A stretch of 64,000 nt of DNA, taken from positions 56,437-120,436 of the forward strand of contig JAACJU010000005.1 in the NCBI GenBank assembly GCA_021378565.1, written 5' to 3'. The notes under the pieces were generated by a model. The model did not search any database. It was not told the origin of the DNA and worked only from the letters and a program-made list of their open reading frames with translations. Origin of the DNA: Arcobacter sp. LC1 (GTDB lineage Bacteria; Campylobacterota; Campylobacteria; Campylobacterales; Arcobacteraceae). The translations under genes and the position numbers were made by a program. Position 1 is the first letter of the stretch. Every line of letters begins with the position of its first letter. Below, in pieces: positions 7,991-16,742 of the stretch.

Positions 7991-10228
7991 TTATCTAGGG
8001 CTATATCTTTCTTGTTTCTTAGTTTCATTATTAAAAATTATAAGAGATTTCTTTTTTATTTTCTCACCTTTGTAAATCTTATCCAAGTTAGAATAATTTG
8101 TAATTATAGTATATTTTGCTCCAAAATCTGTCTCTTGAAGTGTGTGGTCGCTAGATAAATACTTAAAATTACTCATAGGTAATTTTACTAAAATTCTATG
8201 CCATTTAGAAAAAAATACTGCATGAGGAATTATATATTTTTTGTCCCTTCTCCAAACTCTTCTATCTAGATGATATAAAGGAGGGATATTATACGAGATT
8301 TCCATCAAAGAGTTATTTTTTCTTTGTCCTTTAAACTTTAAACTTCCCATAGTCCAGTGGTGCGTTGTGATTATTGAGTTATTATAAACTAATTGATACA
8401 AAGGAAGGGTAAATTTACTATTAAAATAAATATAATCATAGATTTTCTTTAAAGGTACTTTTTTCTCAAACACAGCAGGAACGCCACCAGTAGGGGAGTA
8501 ATATCTTCCAAGGTAGTATTTTGAACTTTTATTTTTGCGAAGGTCTTTATCTCTCCACCCAAACAAGGGTCTCATCATGCCTTGAGCAAAATCGATATAT
8601 CTACTTGAAAACCCCATACCATTTTCAGAGCCAAGAACCATATGGTAATGATTTGAAATATATTTCATTTTGGCTATTCGTGCATTCATATCATCTTTTT
8701 GTGTAGTCATTCTGCTAGGAGTATAATCGTTATGAAATTCACCAGTTGCATCAACATCTAAAAACCATGAGTTTAATTTTAAATGATTGCTTAAAATCTT
8801 ATCTATTCGTTTTTTGATTAAAGGCAAGGTGGTGCACGGATTTAATTTTCTACCAGTTTGCTTAAAGCCTTTTATCTTCTTTCCATTTTTATCAGTGATT
8901 GTATCATTATCATAGATTTCTTGGTTATTAAACTCAACCGTAGCCCATGCTTTTACTCCTGGTTTAACAATCGTGTGATATGAATCATAAACACCTATAA
9001 GATAGCCCATTTTATTTGCATTTGCAACAACATTAGGATTATCAATAACTAGATTTGTATCATCAACTCCAAACCAAGCTCTGTTTATATTATTTTTTTT
9101 CAAAGCGTTTAAGATATAATTTGACATACCATCTCCAAAGCTGTTAAGAGGGTTTAAGTATTTTTTATATCGATTATAAAACACTTTTTTATTCTTTGCA
9201 ACTTTTTGGCTATCGCTAGAATACTTAGAATATGTTAATAAGTCTTTTTGTTCTAGCGAATAGTTTATTCCTTTTATCAAAACATTTGCATTGTAGCTGT
9301 AAAACTTTTTTGCTTTTAGGTTTTTTATAAATTCAGATTTTTCATCATAATTTTTCAGTTTAATATAAATTTTTTTAGCAATATTATCTTTTTTACTTTT
9401 TAAATCTTTTTTAAAAGCTTGGTACAAACCTTTGGGATTTTTTACATTTTCAGAACAAATTACACCTAATCCCCATAAATAAAAATGTGAAGCTCCATAC
9501 AGCTTTTTGACATTGGGATTTTCTTTTGCTTTTTCTTCTAGGGTTTTAAATTCTTTGTGTTTTAAAAGTAATTTTTTATATGTATTAGTTATTGCATTAA
9601 TATTTTTAGGCAATATATAAATGATAAAAGATATAGTTTTTGGTTTTTGCATAATAGGGAAGCTATGAGTTAGATTAAACTGCATATTTCCTTTTTCGTT
9701 TGTGAAATTAAAAATATTGTTGAAAATATTATTTACTATAATCATAGAATTAAAATATTTATATTCACAGGCGATAAAAGCCATAGAAAAATTTTCACTA
9801 AATATCTCGTCACCTCTAGATAAAAAATAGCTTTTAAACTTTTTGTCTTTTGTGGGGATTCTTTTACCTTGATATATTGGTAAAATAAAATTCTCTACTC
9901 CTTTTGAAATTTGGGGAAAAGTTATTTTATCATCTATTTTTTTAGTAGATATAGAAATATTTAAATGATTGTTTATGACTTTAAAGGTAAACTTTTTATT
10001 GTTTCTAGTAAAACTAATTTTATCAGTATTTTTTAAAACATTGCTTACTTCTAAATTATTTTGAGGCATTGATAATACCTCATTGTGATTGTTCTTATTA
10101 GCTATTATTTCTAGCGTATTGGTATTTATCAAATAGCTTAGATTTTGACTAGAATATACCTTAACTTTTTGCCCAAAAGCTGTAAATGAGTAGCATAGTA
10201 TAAATGCAAAAAGGAATATTTTTTTCAT
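7991..10228 (-). CDS. Secreted protein, putative glycoside hydrolase
   Basis: 745 residues with a clear signal peptide (residues 1-19, cleavage after AFG). The N-terminal ~240 residues look beta-rich and the rest looks like a TIM-barrel hydrolase. Candidate catalytic segments are NRAWFGVDDTNL, GYLIGVYDSYHT, WFLDVDATGEFHNDY and HYHMVLGSENGMGF; the spacing of the FLDVDA aspartate and the GSENG glutamate resembles retaining glycoside hydrolases with mucin- or host-glycan activity (GH101-like or DUF5696-like). I cannot assign a family with certainty. It is a single gene convergent with bpt and has no carbohydrate-transport neighbours. A large exported hydrolase of this kind would be unusual in an organism that mostly does not use sugars. 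Confidence 0.5.
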   Translation of the reverse strand: MKKIFLFAFILCYSFTAFGQKVKVYSSQNLSYLINTNTLEIIANKNNHNEVLSMPQNNLEVSNVLKNTDKISFTRNNKKFTFKVINNHLNISISTKKIDDKITFPQISKGVENFILPIYQGKRIPTKDKKFKSYFLSRGDEIFSENFSMAFIACEYKYFNSMIIVNNIFNNIFNFTNEKGNMQFNLTHSFPIMQKPKTISFIIYILPKNINAITNTYKKLLLKHKEFKTLEEKAKENPNVKKLYGASHFYLWGLGVICSENVKNPKGLYQAFKKDLKSKKDNIAKKIYIKLKNYDEKSEFIKNLKAKKFYSYNANVLIKGINYSLEQKDLLTYSKYSSDSQKVAKNKKVFYNRYKKYLNPLNSFGDGMSNYILNALKKNNINRAWFGVDDTNLVIDNPNVVANANKMGYLIGVYDSYHTIVKPGVKAWATVEFNNQEIYDNDTITDKNGKKIKGFKQTGRKLNPCTTLPLIKKRIDKILSNHLKLNSWFLDVDATGEFHNDYTPSRMTTQKDDMNARIAKMKYISNHYHMVLGSENGMGFSSRYIDFAQGMMRPLFGWRDKDLRKNKSSKYYLGRYYSPTGGVPAVFEKKVPLKKIYDYIYFNSKFTLPLYQLVYNNSIITTHHWTMGSLKFKGQRKNNSLMEISYNIPPLYHLDRRVWRRDKKYIIPHAVFFSKWHRILVKLPMSNFKYLSSDHTLQETDFGAKYTIITNYSNLDKIYKGEKIKKKSLIIFNNETKKQERYSPR

Positions 10229-10285
10229 TATTTAACCTTATTTTTGCATTTATTTTACTATACCAGCCTTTAGAATTTACTTATA

Positions 10286-12385
10286 TTATATTGCTAAAAC
10301 TACATGATAAGCTATAAAAGATAGTATCCAAGCCATGGCGGTGGTAAAGAGGAATAAATATAATAAATACATCCATGAGCCTGATTCTTTTACAAAAACC
10401 ATAGCAGCCGCAAAGCAAGGTATGTAAATCATAATAAATACTATAAATGAAATTCCTGAAGCAAAAGGAATATTTTCTTTAATTTGCTGAATTAAAGTTT
10501 TTTCACTTCCATCTAGTCCATTTCCAAGTCTGTATAAAACTCCAAGTGTAGAAACTACGACTTCTTTAGCAGCTAGTCCAGCTTCGATAGCTACACCCAT
10601 TTTCCAATCATATCCTAAAGGAGCGAAAAATGGCTCAGAAAATTTACCTAGTTTTCCTAAATAACTATGTTCAAGATTGTAATATGCAAGATTGTTATTT
10701 AATTTTATTTTTTGTGTTTGGCTTGTTGCCGCTGCTACCTTAGTAGCATATGTTTGTTCCATGTGAGGATATTTTGGATAATTACTTGCAAACCAAATCA
10801 CTACTGAAACAACTAAAATATAAGTCCCAGCTTTTTTGAAATACATTTTAACTTTAGAAAAAACATTTATCCAAAGAAGTTTCAACGAAGGCATTCTGTA
10901 TTTTGGCATCTCCATTACAAAAGGCTCACTTTTGTTTTTAAAAACTAAAAGCTTTAATATCTTTGCCATAATAAGCCCTATTATTGCCCCAACAAGATAA
11001 ATAACAAATAAAGCGTTTCCTGCTGAACTAGCTGAAAAGAATGCTCCTGTAAAAAGCACATACAAAGGTAGTCTTGCCCCGCAAGACATAAATCCTATGA
11101 TGAATAGGGTCAATAGTCTATCCTTGTCATTTCTTAGCGTTCTAGCTGCCATATAAGCAGGAACTGAACACCCAAAACCTGTAACAAGAGGAATAAAAGA
11201 TTTACCGTGTAATCCAAATTTGTGGAAAAAACCATCAAGCAAAAATGCAACTCTACTCATATATCCTGTACTTTCAAGTAAGGCAATCCCTAGAAATAAT
11301 ATAAAAATATTTGGCACAAATGACATAACAGCACCAACACCTGAGATAACTCCATCACCAACCAAAGAGCCAACTTGTCCTTGCCCTAAAACATCTTTGG
11401 AATAATTTGCTAAAAAGGTTGTTAAATCCGCTATCCAATTCATCGGAATTTGTCCGATTGTAAAAGTGAGTTGAAACAAAACCCACATAAAAAGTAAAAA
11501 TATTGGAAGTCCTAAATATTTATTTAGTAAAATTACATCTATTTTTTCAGTTAGTGCTTTTGTGTCGATTGGCTTTCTTTTTCTTTGCACCATTTTGGCA
11601 ATTTTTTTAGAAAAAGCAATTTTTTCATCTTCAAAAATCTCAGATACTTCTTCAGTTTCGAAGTGTTTTTTTAGATTTTGATGAGCTTGTTTTACTGCAT
11701 CCATAATTTTTTGATAGTTTTCATTTTCTTTTAATGATTCTTTGCAAGACTTATCTTCTTTTAGAAGCTGAATTGACATCGTTCTATGATGACCTTCAAG
11801 AGTAGTATTATTTTCTAAAAAGTTATTCATACATTGAATTTCATCTTCAATCGCTTTTGAAAAAATAAAATGCTGATTTTTTTTTGTACTCTCAAAACTT
11901 TTTACTATATTTTCTAAAAGTTCGTTAAGTCCTGTTTTTTTTGTTGCTGAAGTTTTGATGCAAGTTCTTGCTAGATATTTACTAAGTTCTTTTTCATCTA
12001 TAAAGATACTTTCTTTTTTCGCTTCATCATCCATGTTGAGTGCAACAATCATTTTTTTATTTAAAGACAATAATTCTGTACTTAAATATAAATTTCGTTC
12101 AAGATTTGTAGAATCAAGAACATTTAAAATAACATCATAATCTCCACTATCAAGATATGATTTCGTAACTTTTTCTTCTAAAGAATAATCAGCTATAGAA
12201 TATGAACCTGGTAAATCTGTAACTTCTATCGTGTAGTCTTTGTAATCAAAGGTAATTTGTTGCTTTTGTATAGTAACACCTGTAAAATTTCCAACTTTGA
12301 GTCTTGCATGGCTCAAAGAATTGATAAGCATACTTTTACCAACATTGGGTTGTCCAACTAGGGCAACTTTGATTTGTTTTTGCAT
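10286..12385 (-). CDS. feoB: Ferrous iron transporter FeoB
   Basis: 699 residues. FeoB is the inner-membrane Fe2+ transporter with a cytosolic GTPase head. G-motifs are GQPNVGKS (G1, about 10-17), a threonine switch (NFTGVT), DLPGSY (G3) and LNMDD (G4). A helical insertion domain occupies roughly 170-280. The membrane part has the two conserved Gate motifs, one including GFGCSVPAYMAARTL and the other around GLAAKEVVVSTLG. It is 2 nt downstream of feoA, so the pair is one operon, divergent from fur with a Fur-box-like site between. No FeoC is present. Confidence 0.97.
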   Translation of the reverse strand: MQKQIKVALVGQPNVGKSMLINSLSHARLKVGNFTGVTIQKQQITFDYKDYTIEVTDLPGSYSIADYSLEEKVTKSYLDSGDYDVILNVLDSTNLERNLYLSTELLSLNKKMIVALNMDDEAKKESIFIDEKELSKYLARTCIKTSATKKTGLNELLENIVKSFESTKKNQHFIFSKAIEDEIQCMNNFLENNTTLEGHHRTMSIQLLKEDKSCKESLKENENYQKIMDAVKQAHQNLKKHFETEEVSEIFEDEKIAFSKKIAKMVQRKRKPIDTKALTEKIDVILLNKYLGLPIFLLFMWVLFQLTFTIGQIPMNWIADLTTFLANYSKDVLGQGQVGSLVGDGVISGVGAVMSFVPNIFILFLGIALLESTGYMSRVAFLLDGFFHKFGLHGKSFIPLVTGFGCSVPAYMAARTLRNDKDRLLTLFIIGFMSCGARLPLYVLFTGAFFSASSAGNALFVIYLVGAIIGLIMAKILKLLVFKNKSEPFVMEMPKYRMPSLKLLWINVFSKVKMYFKKAGTYILVVSVVIWFASNYPKYPHMEQTYATKVAAATSQTQKIKLNNNLAYYNLEHSYLGKLGKFSEPFFAPLGYDWKMGVAIEAGLAAKEVVVSTLGVLYRLGNGLDGSEKTLIQQIKENIPFASGISFIVFIMIYIPCFAAAMVFVKESGSWMYLLYLFLFTTAMAWILSFIAYHVVLAI

Positions 12386-12387
12386 TC

Positions 12388-12612
12388 TTATATTGCCTTT
12401 ACGTTTATAGTATCTGCTTCACAAGCTCTAAGAGCAACTCTACTGTTGTTTATCTCTATTTTTATAGTTTTTTTTCTAAAAGTCCATTCATCTACATTTA
12501 AAATAGCATTTTTGACTATTCCAAACGAATAAAGTCTATTTTTGAGTTCTAAATCGCAAGATATAGTCTCTACTTTTGCTTTTTGTCCTTTTTTTAGCAT
12601 AGCTAGTGTCAT
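12388..12612 (-). CDS. feoA: FeoA domain protein
   Basis: 74 residues, typical for FeoA, a small SH3-like cytosolic partner that modulates FeoB. The pattern LKKGQKAKVETISCDLELKNRLYSFGI...LRACEADTINV fits the family. The start ATG has an excellent AAGGAAGAG Shine-Dalgarno 3-10 nt upstream. It is the first gene of feoAB, and a Fur-box-like palindrome overlaps its leader region, so iron-dependent repression is expected. Confidence 0.92.
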   Translation of the reverse strand: MTLAMLKKGQKAKVETISCDLELKNRLYSFGIVKNAILNVDEWTFRKKTIKIEINNSRVALRACEADTINVKAI

Positions 12613-12627
12613 TTCTCTTCCTTTTAT

Positions 12628-12642
12628 TGATAATCGATATCA
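12628..12642. promoter_or_regulatory. Fur-box-like palindrome upstream of feoA
   Basis: TGATA-ATCGA-TATCA is a 5-5-5 inverted repeat 16 nt upstream of the feoA start, within a GATAAT-rich context like known Fur boxes. The location between feoAB and fur, with fur transcribed away, suggests Fur represses feoAB and possibly itself. Inferred from sequence; not tested. Confidence 0.6.
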
Positions 12643-12719
12643 TACTCAAAATTAAATAAAATATTATTGTAGTAAAAAATATAATTAAATTAATTAATAT
12701 AAACACAAGTTATAATAGT

Positions 12720-12748
12720 TTGACTTTTGCTATTTGCTGTGTTATACT
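12720..12748 (+). promoter_or_regulatory. Sigma70-like promoter of fur
   Basis: TTGACT (12720-12725), a 17-nt spacer, then TATACT (12743-12748). This is close to the sigma70 consensus and lies 38 nt before the fur start codon. Confidence 0.6.
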
Positions 12749-12785
12749 TTAAATGATAAAAATAATTAGATAAGGCAAATTACTT

Positions 12786-13244
12786 ATGACAAGTGCAGAT
12801 GCATTAATAAAATTAAGAAAAATAGTAAAACAAAAAGGACTTAAATATACAGAACAAAGAGAAATTGTTTTAAAGGTTTTGTTAACAGCGAGTGACCATT
12901 TAACAGCTGAAGAGGTTTATACAAGTGTAAAAAAACAATTTCCTGAGTCAAATATCGGAATAGCTACTGTTTATAGAGCTCTTAGCTTTTTAGAAGATGT
13001 AAGCTTAATAACTTCAATAGCTTTTGGACCTGATGGAAAAAAATTTGAAAGTAATATAAAAACTCACCACGACCATTTAATATGTATGACTTGCGATAAG
13101 ATTGTTGAATTTATTGATTATGTTATTGAAAAAAGGCAAGTTGATATTGCTAGAAAGCACCATTTTAAGATTTTGAGCCATTCTATGCAATTATATGGAG
13201 AATGCACAGAATGCCAAGCAAAAAGAGAAAAGGGCGAATCCTAG
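12786..13244 (+). CDS. fur: Ferric uptake regulator Fur
   Basis: 152 residues. Fur represses iron-uptake genes when bound to Fe2+. The N-terminal winged helix has LKYTEQREIVLKVL and IGIATVYRALSFLEDV. The dimerisation/metal domain carries HHDHLIC, CMTC (first CxxC) and CTEC (second CxxC). The wording TSIAFGPDGKKFESN...MQLYGECTEC follows what I recall of campylobacter Fur more than PerR, but PerR cannot be fully excluded. It is divergent from feoAB with its own promoter. In C. jejuni fur sits between cvpA and lysS; here that position is empty and fur is next to feoAB. Confidence 0.88.
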   Translation: MTSADALIKLRKIVKQKGLKYTEQREIVLKVLLTASDHLTAEEVYTSVKKQFPESNIGIATVYRALSFLEDVSLITSIAFGPDGKKFESNIKTHHDHLICMTCDKIVEFIDYVIEKRQVDIARKHHFKILSHSMQLYGECTECQAKREKGES

Positions 13245-13249
13245 TTTGC

Positions 13250-13271
13250 TTAAAAAATTTTAATTTTTTAA
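13250..13271. terminator. A/T-only inverted repeat between convergent fur and DUF2325 genes
   Basis: TTAAAAAATT-TT-AATTTTTTAA is a perfect 10-bp inverted repeat between two converging genes. It could end transcription in both directions, but without G/C pairs it is a weak terminator candidate. Confidence 0.35.
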
Positions 13272-13299
13272 ATTATCTCTTATATTCTTGGATTATTTT

Positions 13300-13638
13300 T
13301 TAATTCTTTTTTAATTCTTTTTTACAATCAGCGTAACACTGTCCACAATTATCTATACCCATCATTTTTGAATATTCTTCATATATACAGTTTACACTTC
13401 TTTTAGCACAAAGAAAAGGGATATCTTTTTTCTTAGCTTCATTTTTATATTTTAGCATTGTATTATGGTTTAAAAAACTTGTTATCATTATGATAACTTG
13501 AGTATCACTTGGAATTTTTTTCTTTGGAGCTGAGGATTTTTTCCTTGCATCCCAATGATAAAACTTTTTTGCTCCTAGAGTTTCTAACATTGTTCGAATT
13601 GGGGCTATTTTATCACCACCTATTATTAAAATACTCAT
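13300..13638 (-). CDS. DUF2325 domain protein
   Basis: 112 residues from the ATG at 13638; a TTG two codons further upstream is possible but less likely. The family's Rossmann-like start SILIIGGDKIAPIRTML and mid-part VIIMITSFLNHNTMLKYK are present, and C-terminal Cys residues (CAKRSVNCIYEEY, CGQCYADC) suggest metal or redox binding. DUF2325 proteins are often found beside metal or iron genes, and here the neighbours are fur/feoAB and znuA; the function is unknown. Its start overlaps by 4 nt the stop of a 25-codon ORF, so translation is probably coupled. Confidence 0.8.
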   Translation of the reverse strand: MSILIIGGDKIAPIRTMLETLGAKKFYHWDARKKSSAPKKKIPSDTQVIIMITSFLNHNTMLKYKNEAKKKDIPFLCAKRSVNCIYEEYSKMMGIDNCGQCYADCKKELKKN

Positions 13639-13712
13639 AACCAAGCTCTTAGATAAGTGACGCCCTTTGACTTGGATAAATAAAACTTTTTTATAACTTT
13701 AACTTTTTTCAT
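13635..13712 (-). CDS. Small basic ORF (25 aa) coupled to DUF2325
   Basis: An ORF of 25 codons, MKKVKVIKKFYLS...RAWL, starts at ATG 13712 with AAGGA 8 nt upstream and ends in a TGA that overlaps the next ATG (ATGA). It is strongly basic. It could be a leader peptide setting translation of the DUF2325 gene, a real small protein, or the remnant of a larger gene. No family is recognised. Confidence 0.4.
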   Translation of the reverse strand: MKKVKVIKKFYLSKSKGVTYLRAWL

Positions 13713-13882
13713 AATATATTTCCTTAATAATTTAATATTTCTAATTATAGTTTTCTTTAGCTTAGAGTAATATTAATATTGATAATGAATATTAAAATAC
13801 TTTAGATAAAGTGATTTAATTTGAAAATTTAGATAATATTGTATAATTAAAATATTTTAGAAAAAAAGAAAAAAGAAAAAAA

Positions 13883-14395
13883 TTGAAAAAAAATACATAT
13901 AATATAAAAAATACAAAAGATATTTTGGATGGCGTCTTGGATATTGAGGGATTTTATCCACTTAGAAAATATAGGTGTTCAATCGCTAGGGTATTTGAGA
14001 GTATCTTGCCTAAAATACTTTGTGAGCGAATACGCTTTGCTTTTTATAAAAATAAAGTATTAAAAATACAAGTTAGTGATGCTAGTATTCAACAAGATTT
14101 AAATTTTAAAAAAAAAGATTTACTAAAGATTTTTTCAAAAATCAAGTCTTTTGAAAACATAAAAGAAATAATGATTTTTAGAGATGATAGGTTAAATTCT
14201 TTTAAGCCTGATTTTTCAAAAGATTTTTATGATGCTAATCACTTAAAAACTAAAAATTATATTACATCAACTTTTAAAGAAAAAAGTTACGGAATATTTA
14301 CAAATAATATAAAAGATGAAAAATTAGCAAAGATTTTTGAAAACATAAGAACGGAAATAAAAAATAATTTAAAAAGGGAAGAAGAAAATGAGTAA
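13883..14395 (+). CDS. DUF721 (DciA-like) domain protein
   Basis: 170 residues with a TTG start straight after an A-rich AAAAAAAG repeat; no good Shine-Dalgarno is visible, so the start is uncertain. The section ARVFESILPKILCERIRFAFYKNKVLKIQVSDASIQQDL matches the DUF721/DciA pattern (a small alpha-beta domain linked to helicase loading in bacteria without DnaC). The C-terminal ~80 residues are lysine-rich and not recognised. It overlaps znuA by 8 nt; that pairing has no obvious functional reason. Confidence 0.65.
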   Translation: MKKNTYNIKNTKDILDGVLDIEGFYPLRKYRCSIARVFESILPKILCERIRFAFYKNKVLKIQVSDASIQQDLNFKKKDLLKIFSKIKSFENIKEIMIFRDDRLNSFKPDFSKDFYDANHLKTKNYITSTFKEKSYGIFTNNIKDEKLAKIFENIRTEIKNNLKREEENE

Positions 14396-15239
14396 ATATA
14401 AAAAAATACTTTTAACATTGGCATTTTTGTCAATTTTACCAACTATGCTTTTAGCTAAGATGAATGTCTTGGTTAGCATTTTACCACAAAAATATTTTAT
14501 AGAGCAAATCGCAAAATCAAAAGTAAATATTACAACTATGGTTTTACCTGGAGATGATCCACATGAGTATGAACCAAGTCCTAAGCAGATGAGAAGTTTA
14601 AGTAAAGCTAGGATTTATTTTGGTATCGGTGTTAGGTTTGAAGATATTTGGTTGCCTAAATTTTTGGCAAATAATAAAAATTTAATATTAGTAAAAACAC
14701 AAAAAGATGTCAAAAAAATAAAAATAGCTAAAGGCATAAAAAGTAATAATAAAAATGTTTATGACCCACATATTTGGACAAGCACAACAAATGCAGCAAT
14801 AATGGCCAAAAATATTTATCAGGCTTTGAGCAAATACGATAAAAAAAATCAAAGTTTTTATAAAAAGAATTATTTAGATTTTCTTGTAAAAATAAAACAA
14901 ACAAAAGCTAAAATAAAAGATATTTTAAAAGGTACTAAAAAGAATAAAATTGTTTTAGTCATTCATCCTGCTTGGGGATATTTTTCTAAAGAATTTGCTT
15001 TAAATCAAGTTGCTATCGAAAAAGAAGGAAAAGCTCCTAGGGCTCAGCGTTTGGTAAGCCTAGTAAAACTTGCAAAAAAAAATAACATTAAATATATTTT
15101 TATTCAACCTGAAATGTCACCAAAATATGCAAAAATTATAGCTAAACAAGTTGGAGCTAAACTTATTTCTGTATCACCTCTTGCCTTTGATTGGTCTAAA
15201 AATCTTATTTATTTTGCTAAAAGTATAACTTTAAAATAA
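14388..15239 (+). CDS. znuA: Zinc/manganese ABC transporter substrate-binding protein (ZnuA-like)
   Basis: 283 residues with a signal peptide (about 1-23, cleavage after LLA). Cluster A-I periplasmic proteins capture Zn2+ or Mn2+ for an ABC importer. Metal-site histidines fit H59 (DDPHEYEPSP), H128 (DPHIW) and H193 (VIHPAWGYF). The His-rich loop common in zinc-specific ZnuA is absent, and the region around 110-125 is lysine-rich instead. A GGGAAGAAG Shine-Dalgarno lies inside the upstream gene. No permease or ATPase gene is next to it, so it must work with partners encoded elsewhere. A strong hairpin follows the stop. Confidence 0.85.
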   Translation: MSKYKKILLTLAFLSILPTMLLAKMNVLVSILPQKYFIEQIAKSKVNITTMVLPGDDPHEYEPSPKQMRSLSKARIYFGIGVRFEDIWLPKFLANNKNLILVKTQKDVKKIKIAKGIKSNNKNVYDPHIWTSTTNAAIMAKNIYQALSKYDKKNQSFYKKNYLDFLVKIKQTKAKIKDILKGTKKNKIVLVIHPAWGYFSKEFALNQVAIEKEGKAPRAQRLVSLVKLAKKNNIKYIFIQPEMSPKYAKIIAKQVGAKLISVSPLAFDWSKNLIYFAKSITLK

Positions 15240-15283
15240 GATAGTTTTGAGTAAATGTTATTTAAGATTTAAAGTGTTGGAAG

Positions 15284-15313
15284 TTTTAGAAGAAGAATAA
15301 TCTTCTTCTAAAA
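15284..15313. terminator. Bidirectional terminator between znuA and DASS transporter
   Basis: TTTTAGAAGAAG (15284-15295), loop AATAAT, CTTCTTCTAAAA (15302-15313): a perfect 12-bp stem with A/T ends that gives a U-tract in both directions. It sits between converging genes. Confidence 0.8.
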
Positions 15314-15332
15314 TAGTTAGTATTTTGTATTT

Positions 15333-16742
15333 CTAGATATAAATAAAAGAACCTATTAATATAGCAGCAAAATAAATTACTCCAAATATAAATCCAAGTC
15401 CCCACCAAGTAGATTGTTTGACATATCCAGCACCATACCAAACTGGAGATGGTCCTGTTGCATATGGAGTGATTATTCCCATAACACCTAAGCTTCCAGC
15501 TAGTAAAACTTCAAAAGGCACAATTTGTGCTTCTGGTACTAATTTTATAGCAATTGCTATAAAGATAGGTACTAAAGCTGTAACATGCGCTGTAACTGAG
15601 GCAAAGAAATAATGCAGAACAAAGAAAAACACAAGCATGGATATTATTAACATTGTAGGGCTAAGTGTTGCTAGATAAGTTTGGGCATTAACTCCAATCC
15701 AATCTAGTATTCCCACTTTTTTAAGTCCTGATGCCATAGCAACTAAAGATGAAAACCAAATAAATGTATTAAAAGCAGTTTTATTTGAGATGACATCATC
15801 CCAAGATATTACATTTGTTAATACTAAAACAGCGACTACGCAAATAGCAACCGTTGTAGAATGAATTCCAAATTCTTTACCAAAAATCCAAAGAACTAAA
15901 GCTATTATCGCCATAACTCCCATAAGAATTTCTTTTTTAGAAATGCCACCTATTTTTTCCAATTCTTTTTTTGCCCAAGCAGGAGCTTCAGGAGATTTTT
16001 TTTGAGTTGGCGGATAGATTACATAAATCAACCAAGGCGAGATTATAAATAAAGGCACCATCAAAGGTATCATAACTTTAGCCCATTCTCCCCAAGTGAT
16101 TAAATGTTTACTTCCTTGATTTATCAAATCAACTGCTAGTAAGTTTGGAGCAAGTGCAGTTAAAAACATAGATGAAGTGATACAAGTAGTAGTCATTGCA
16201 ACCCAAGTAATGTATGAGCCTAATTTCCTAGGTTCATGGTCTGGTTTTGAGTTAAAAATCAAAGGAATATTACTCGCAACTGGATAAATAGTACCCGCAC
16301 TTCTCGCTGTATTTGAAGGCATGAAAGGAGATAAAACCAAATCTGAAAACGCCACAGCATAACCAAGTCCAAGTGAGCTTTTACCCATATACTTAATCAT
16401 AAGCAAGGAGATTCTGTTTCCAAGCCCTGTCTTTTTATAACCAAGCGCAAACATAAACGCTGCAAAGATTAGCCAAATTACTGTATTTGAAAAACCTGAA
16501 AGCGCCCAAGAAATATTTGCCTTAGGCGAAGGACTAATTAATCCTAAAAGTGAAACAAGCGCAATACCTGTAAATCCTATCAAAGCTGAAGGAACAGGCT
16601 CCAAAATGAGCCCTATAACAACACCAAAAAATATCCCTAAAAAGTGCCAAGCGTGAACGCTCAAACCACTAGGTCCTGGGATAAACCACAAAATGACAAT
16701 AACAAGAACTGGTATTATCATCTTAATACTTTTACTAGACAT
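15333..16742 (-). CDS. DASS-family di/tricarboxylate:cation symporter or antiporter (CitT-like)
   Basis: 469 residues with about 12 hydrophobic segments. DASS (TC 2.A.47) signatures are PFMPSNTARSAGTIYPV (SNT substrate motif, about 137-153) and, in the second repeat, VITPYATGPSPVWYG-like residues near 421-435. Family members exchange or import citrate, succinate, 2-oxoglutarate, malate or tartrate. The sequence style is near the CitT/2-oxoglutarate-malate translocator branch, but the substrate cannot be fixed. It is a single gene. The start ATG at 16742 has AAGGAG just upstream. Confidence 0.85.
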   Translation of the reverse strand: MSSKSIKMIIPVLVIVILWFIPGPSGLSVHAWHFLGIFFGVVIGLILEPVPSALIGFTGIALVSLLGLISPSPKANISWALSGFSNTVIWLIFAAFMFALGYKKTGLGNRISLLMIKYMGKSSLGLGYAVAFSDLVLSPFMPSNTARSAGTIYPVASNIPLIFNSKPDHEPRKLGSYITWVAMTTTCITSSMFLTALAPNLLAVDLINQGSKHLITWGEWAKVMIPLMVPLFIISPWLIYVIYPPTQKKSPEAPAWAKKELEKIGGISKKEILMGVMAIIALVLWIFGKEFGIHSTTVAICVVAVLVLTNVISWDDVISNKTAFNTFIWFSSLVAMASGLKKVGILDWIGVNAQTYLATLSPTMLIISMLVFFFVLHYFFASVTAHVTALVPIFIAIAIKLVPEAQIVPFEVLLAGSLGVMGIITPYATGPSPVWYGAGYVKQSTWWGLGFIFGVIYFAAILIGSFIYI

